64,000 bases of DNA from Bacillus sp. FJAT-26390 (GTDB taxonomy: Bacteria > Bacillota > Bacilli > Paenibacillales > Paenibacillaceae): NCBI RefSeq assembly GCF_001682865.1, contig NZ_MAQX01000007.1, positions 222 through 64,221 of the forward strand, given 5' to 3'. The notes under the pieces were generated by a model. That model was not told the origin of the DNA. It searched no databases and worked only from the letters and a program-made list of their open reading frames with translations. How positions within the stretch are numbered: position 1 is the stretch's first letter; each line of letters starts with the position of its first letter. Below are positions 60,642 through 64,000 of the stretch, one piece after another. The translations under genes were made by a program, and so were the position numbers.

Positions 60642-61430
60642 ATGCGCCGAATCAGTCGGCATGTAGTCATTTGGTTGACGTATAAGGGTCTCATACGAAT
60701 CGGGATCGGACTGTTGGTTATTGCATTGACAGGCATATTGCTTACGCAATCCATGCCGTCAACAAAAACATGGTCTTATTGGACGCTGCCTTTGTCAGGG
60801 AAGACCATCGCAATCGATGCTGGCCATGGGGGAGTGGACGGAGGCGCAATCAGCAAACAAGGGATCATCGAAAAGGATTTGAATCTCGCCATCGCGCTCT
60901 ATTTGCGTGATTATTTGCAGCAGGCTGGGGCTATGGTCGTCATGACGAGGGAAGGGGATTACGACCTTGCAACGGGGGATGCGCGGGCTTACAGCAAGCG
61001 GAAGACAGAGGATTTGAAGAAACGTGTGGCGCTTATTAAAAATAGCAAGCCAGCGGCTGTCATTAGCATACATATGAACAGCATTCCGTCGGCCAAATGG
61101 ACAGGGGCGCAAACCTTTTTCCATCCTGCCAATCATCCGGACAATAAGATATTGGCAACCTTCATCCAAGATGAGATCAAGCGTAATTTGGAAAATACGA
61201 CGCGGGTCGCGGCTACCGTAAAGGATGTGTACGTGCTCAAAGCTATTGAGGATATACCAACAGCGCTTGTTGAGGTGGGCTTTCTATCCAATCCGGGAGA
61301 ATCCCAGAGGCTTGCTGATACTGAATATCAAAGACAGGTGGCAGCATCCATCTATGAAGGCATTTTGAGATACGCTTCAGGCGAGAAGCTGAGCGGCAGC
61401 GTATTGCAGGAGGAAGTAACGACTGATTGA
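60642..61430 (+). CDS. cwlD: CwlD, spore cortex N-acetylmuramoyl-L-alanine amidase
   Basis: CwlD helps form muramic delta-lactam in spore cortex so that germination lysins can act. The 262-aa protein has one N-terminal membrane segment (about residues 20-40) and an Amidase_3 domain with zinc ligands in IAIDAGHGGVDGGA, the glutamate in GIIEKDLNL, SIHMNS, and the catalytic Glu in ALVEVGFLSNP. ATG 60642 has GGGGTGG 7 nt upstream; an ATG at 60564 would add a basic stretch without a ribosome site. It precedes salA and lies near gerD, a sporulation neighbourhood. Confidence 0.92.
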   Translation: MRRISRHVVIWLTYKGLIRIGIGLLVIALTGILLTQSMPSTKTWSYWTLPLSGKTIAIDAGHGGVDGGAISKQGIIEKDLNLAIALYLRDYLQQAGAMVVMTREGDYDLATGDARAYSKRKTEDLKKRVALIKNSKPAAVISIHMNSIPSAKWTGAQTFFHPANHPDNKILATFIQDEIKRNLENTTRVAATVKDVYVLKAIEDIPTALVEVGFLSNPGESQRLADTEYQRQVAASIYEGILRYASGEKLSGSVLQEEVTTD

Positions 61431-61542
61431 TCGTGCTGACGGAAAAACGCGGCGGCTTGTCAGCGGATAGCTTGGTTGATTCGTTTCCTGTGTTATAATG
61501 ACTATTATATAGTTTTGATTATATAAAGGTGGGACACATACT

Positions 61543-62661
61543 ATGTTGACACGTGAGCAAGTTATAGAGGCCGTCGAATTGGTGACGGCAGGGCACAAGG
61601 CGGATGAGATCACCATCCGCGACGTAATGGTTCGGGACCGTCAAGTTTCGATGACGGTCCTTGGGGTTAGCGCGGCTGCGCAGCCCGCGCTGGAGGCCTC
61701 GCTCCGCGAGGCGCTGGCGCGCCTGGGCGCCGAAACCGTGCACTTCCGGTTTCGGGCCGAGGCAGCGCCTGCCGCTGCCGCAGGCGCGTCTACGCCGCCG
61801 CCTGCGGCAGCTCAAGCAGCGGCTGCGGCTAGCGCCGCTGCCGGCAAAACTGGCGGCGCCGCGCCCGTGCAGGGCCACGGGGCCGGCCTTGCCAACCCGC
61901 TGCTGGACCCTAGCAGCGGAGTGAAGTTCATCGCCGTCGCCAGCGGCAAAGGCGGCGTCGGCAAATCGACGGTGACCGTCAATCTTGCGGTCGCCTTAGC
62001 CCGCAGGGGCAAGCGTGTCGGCATTATCGACGCCGACATCTACGGCTTTAGCGTTCCCGATATGATGGGAATCGAAGAGCGCCCGGATGTGGTGAACGAG
62101 CGAGTCATTCCGATCGAGAAGTTTGGCGTCAAAGTGATGTCGATGGGTTTCTTCGTCGAAGACAACAGCCCGATCGTATGGCGCGGACCGATGCTAGGCA
62201 AGATGCTCCGCAATTTTTTCCAAGAAATCGAGTGGGGCGAGCTGGACTATTTGCTGTTGGACCTGCCCCCAGGCACGGGAGACGTTGCGCTTGACGTGCA
62301 TCAGATCATTCCGCAGAGCAAAGAAATCATCGTAACGACGCCGCATGCCACCGCAGCGTTCGTAGCGGCAAGAGCAGGCGCTATGGCACTAAAGACCGAG
62401 CATGAGATTATCGGCATCGTCGAAAATATGTCCTATTACGTATCTACGACCTCCGGGGAGAAGGAATATGTATTTGGCCGCGGAGGAGGCGCTCGCCTTG
62501 CTGAGACGCTTCATGCTGATCTAATGGCACAAATTCCGCTCGGCGCTCCGGACAATCACGTATCTGAGCCTGATTTTGCCCCATCCGTTTACAAAGAGGA
62601 TACCGATACAGGCAGACTGTACTTGGAGTTAGCGGATCGTGTGCTAAGCAAGTGCGAGTAA
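61543..62661 (+). CDS. salA: SalA/Mrp-family P-loop ATPase with Ala/Pro-rich linker
   Basis: Mrp/NBP35 ATPases carry or insert Fe-S clusters; in Bacillus SalA also acts as a regulator. The 372-aa protein has an N-terminal MIP18-like (DUF59) domain (about 1-70), a low-complexity linker of Ala, Pro and Gly (about 72-120), and a deviant Walker A SGKGGVGKSTVTVN, DADIYGFSVPDMMG and LLLDLPPGTGD. The linker is encoded by a conspicuously GC-rich segment (61660-61920). ATG 61543 follows AAGGTGGG. A bidirectional terminator separates it from convergent gerD. Confidence 0.9.
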   Translation: MLTREQVIEAVELVTAGHKADEITIRDVMVRDRQVSMTVLGVSAAAQPALEASLREALARLGAETVHFRFRAEAAPAAAAGASTPPPAAAQAAAAASAAAGKTGGAAPVQGHGAGLANPLLDPSSGVKFIAVASGKGGVGKSTVTVNLAVALARRGKRVGIIDADIYGFSVPDMMGIEERPDVVNERVIPIEKFGVKVMSMGFFVEDNSPIVWRGPMLGKMLRNFFQEIEWGELDYLLLDLPPGTGDVALDVHQIIPQSKEIIVTTPHATAAFVAARAGAMALKTEHEIIGIVENMSYYVSTTSGEKEYVFGRGGGARLAETLHADLMAQIPLGAPDNHVSEPDFAPSVYKEDTDTGRLYLELADRVLSKCE

Positions 62662-62683
62662 AATAACGATCTACAATAAATAA

Positions 62684-62732
62684 AGCCCGAACGGTTGTCT
62701 TATGGGGACAACCAGTTCGGGCTATTTTTAAC
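62684..62732. terminator. Bidirectional terminator between salA and gerD
   Basis: Stem GCCCGAAC-GGTTGTC / GACAACC-AGTTCGGGC (62685-62722) with T-rich flank TATTTTTAA on the right and A-rich flank on the left, so it can serve both converging genes. Confidence 0.85.
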
Positions 62733-62741
62733 TAATGGGTG

Positions 62742-63440
62742 CTACATGCCGGAATCGCTGCCTTCCTCATCCGAGCCAGAGTCTCCACCGGAATCTCCGC
62801 CAGAATCTCCTCCTTCACCGCCGGATTTATCCTTTTTCTTGTCGACCTTCTCATTAGGGTTCGGTTTAAGCTCTTCCTGAACCGCTTTTTTCATCAGATC
62901 AAGCACTTCAAGCCGGAATAGCGGATTTTGCATCGATTCCTGCATGAGGGACATGACTTCCTTGCGATATTGCGTGCTTTGCAGCACTTCGAGAATCATT
63001 TTATCCATCTCAGGGTTCTTAAGCACTTTAATTAAATCGGCTTGATAAGAAGGGTCTTTGATCAATTCCTTATGGATCTCTTTATTTTGCTTATTTACGG
63101 ATTTCGCAAATTCACCCGCAAAGCGAGTGTCCACCATAAGCTTCTTGATGACCTTATCGTATTGAGGAGAGATAAGCACATCTTTTACCGCTATGCGAAC
63201 CTCTTCTTGATCCTGCACCGACAGCAGCTTTGACGTTTGCCCGCCGTAACCGGACATTTGCTGCGAGGATTCCTGTAAAGCCTTCTGGGCGTCCTCCGTC
63301 TTTAAAATGTCGATAACCATGGACTTCAAGTCCTTGTAGCTGACCTGCTCATTGCTACCTCCTGATGACTCGGCGCCACAGCCTGCAAGCATAAACATCA
63401 TTGCGGAGATAACCGACAATAAAACCCACCTCATACGCAT
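62742..63440 (-). CDS. gerD: GerD, spore germination lipoprotein
   Basis: GerD clusters nutrient germinant receptors in the spore inner membrane. The 232-aa protein has a signal peptide and lipobox MLAGC (Cys21), a helical body of repeated SPQYDKVIKKLM / NPEMDKMILEVL / NPLFRLEVLDLM units, and a C-terminal low-complexity tail of GGDSG repeats. The ATG at 63440 follows GGGAG at about 63450. It converges on salA and is read from a sporulation-type promoter. Confidence 0.92.
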   Translation of the reverse strand: MRMRWVLLSVISAMMFMLAGCGAESSGGSNEQVSYKDLKSMVIDILKTEDAQKALQESSQQMSGYGGQTSKLLSVQDQEEVRIAVKDVLISPQYDKVIKKLMVDTRFAGEFAKSVNKQNKEIHKELIKDPSYQADLIKVLKNPEMDKMILEVLQSTQYRKEVMSLMQESMQNPLFRLEVLDLMKKAVQEELKPNPNEKVDKKKDKSGGEGGDSGGDSGGDSGSDEEGSDSGM

Positions 63441-63522
63441 CTTAGCATGCTCCCTTCTATGTCCGTACAGCTGTAATCCGTTTGGATAAGCAAAACGTTC
63501 TAAAAGTGATTGATCATGGTCT

Positions 63523-63551
63523 TATTATGCACATTGTTCACCGTATTATCA
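63523..63551 (-). promoter_or_regulatory. Candidate sigma-G promoter of gerD
   Basis: On the minus strand TGATA (63547-63551), 17 bp, then CATAATA (63523-63529), close to the sigma-F/sigma-G pattern. gerD is forespore-expressed in Bacillus, which agrees. The predicted start would give a leader of about 75 nt. Confidence 0.5.
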
Positions 63552-63723
63552 TGGAGAATCGTTAGCTTTTTGTTGTGAACGTGGTAAAATAAAGGGTATT
63601 GCGGAAGCAACTTAACAACGATTATGGGAGTAGGCATCATGAGCAGTCATTTTGCAGCGAAAATAATGAGCATGAGATGGTTAGATAGCGGGCCATTATA
63701 AACATTCAGGAGGATAATGAACG

Positions 63724-64000
63724 TGAATTTAAAAAAGTGGTTCTTTTTATTTTGGAGCGGCATGGTAGTCGGCGCGCTCGCTTGCGTAATAACCGGCGCG
63801 ATCATGGCTTGGGTCGATCCGGAGTTTGGCTTTTTAGGCTTCAAAGCAGTAGGGTTCAACGCTTTAATGATGGCATTGGTTGGTTTAATGATCGGAGCCT
63901 TTAGCCAGATGGGCTTTTTCGCTTATTTAACCTTGAACTATATCGCCCTAAGCGTATTCGGCAAAAAATATTTATGGAATGCGCTTCAAGGGTATACGAC
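63724..64000 (+). CDS. kbaA: KbaA, KinB-signalling activator (3' end outside the window)
   Basis: KbaA is a membrane protein needed for KinB kinase signalling into sporulation. The visible 92 residues hold two to three hydrophobic segments and the diagnostic IGAFSQMGFFAYLTLNYI. GTG 63724 has AGGAGG 9 nt upstream; an ATG at 63718 is only 3 nt from it. The gene is cut by the window edge. Neighbours cwlD and gerD agree with a sporulation locus. Confidence 0.85.

Noticed and set aside
62695..62880. Short + strand frame with SPPESPPESPP-type repeats
   Set aside because: This is the antisense of the gerD low-complexity tail.

Overview
The window is a contiguous piece of a low-to-moderate GC, spore-forming Firmicute chromosome, almost certainly Paenibacillus or a close relative (inference). 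The gene order follows the origin-proximal plan of Bacillus: ctsR-mcsA-mcsB-clpC, radA-disA, yacL-ispD-ispF-gltX-cysE-cysS-mrnC-rlmB-rae1-sigH-rpmG-secE-nusG, then rplK-rplA-rplJ-rplL-rpoB-rpoC, the str, S10, spc and alpha operons, truA-rplM-rpsI, and a sporulation/germination group (cwlD, salA, gerD, kbaA). Nearly everything is on the + strand. The minus-strand genes are a tyrosine recombinase, a small unrecognised protein and gerD. No rRNA, tRNA or CRISPR array was seen.

Layout. 1-4926: CtsR heat-shock operon behind a sigma-A promoter with a CtsR operator. 4940-5428: a Fur-box-controlled IsdG/HmoA-like haem monooxygenase, then a short region rich in DnaA-box-like 9-mers. 5709-8998: radA, disA (c-di-AMP synthase), pssA. 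9021-11531: an accessory patch holding a tyrosine recombinase bracketed by perfect 32-bp inverted dif-like sites, an HD-GYP protein and a small hypothetical. 11687-20097: membrane PIN-TRAM protein, isoprenoid genes, GltX, a T-box-controlled cysE-cysS unit, and RNA maturation and decay enzymes. 20397-24820: sigH, rpmG, secE, nusG and the L11/L1/L10/L12 genes with an L10 leader. 25045-38400: rsmC-like methyltransferase, rpoB, rpoC, L7Ae-like protein, rpsL, rpsG, fusA, tuf. 38712-41564: a three-gene ABC importer set between tuf and rpsJ. 42122-57229: S10-spc-alpha ribosomal genes with secY, adk, map, infA and rpoA. 57709-59495: truA, rplM, rpsI. 59672-60510: cysH followed by a deleted remnant of sat. 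60642-64000: cwlD, salA/mrp, gerD and the start of kbaA.

How the parts work together: most of the window makes the translation and transcription machinery. Around it sit proteostasis (CtsR/McsAB/ClpC), second-messenger enzymes (DisA and an HD-GYP protein), cysteine and sulfur supply (cysE, cysS, cysH), protein export (secE, secY) and sporulation control (sigH, cwlD, gerD, kbaA).

The main unexpected items are the recombinase with inverted dif-like ends (a candidate self-inverting single-gene element), a dispersed intergenic repeat of about 100 bp in several copies, the sat deletion relic after cysH, a candidate structured leader before the ABC importer, a long inverted repeat before the S10 operon, and the absence of the ECF transporter genes from the rplQ-truA gap. 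All calls come from reading the sequence. Family names rest on motif recognition and no database search was run.
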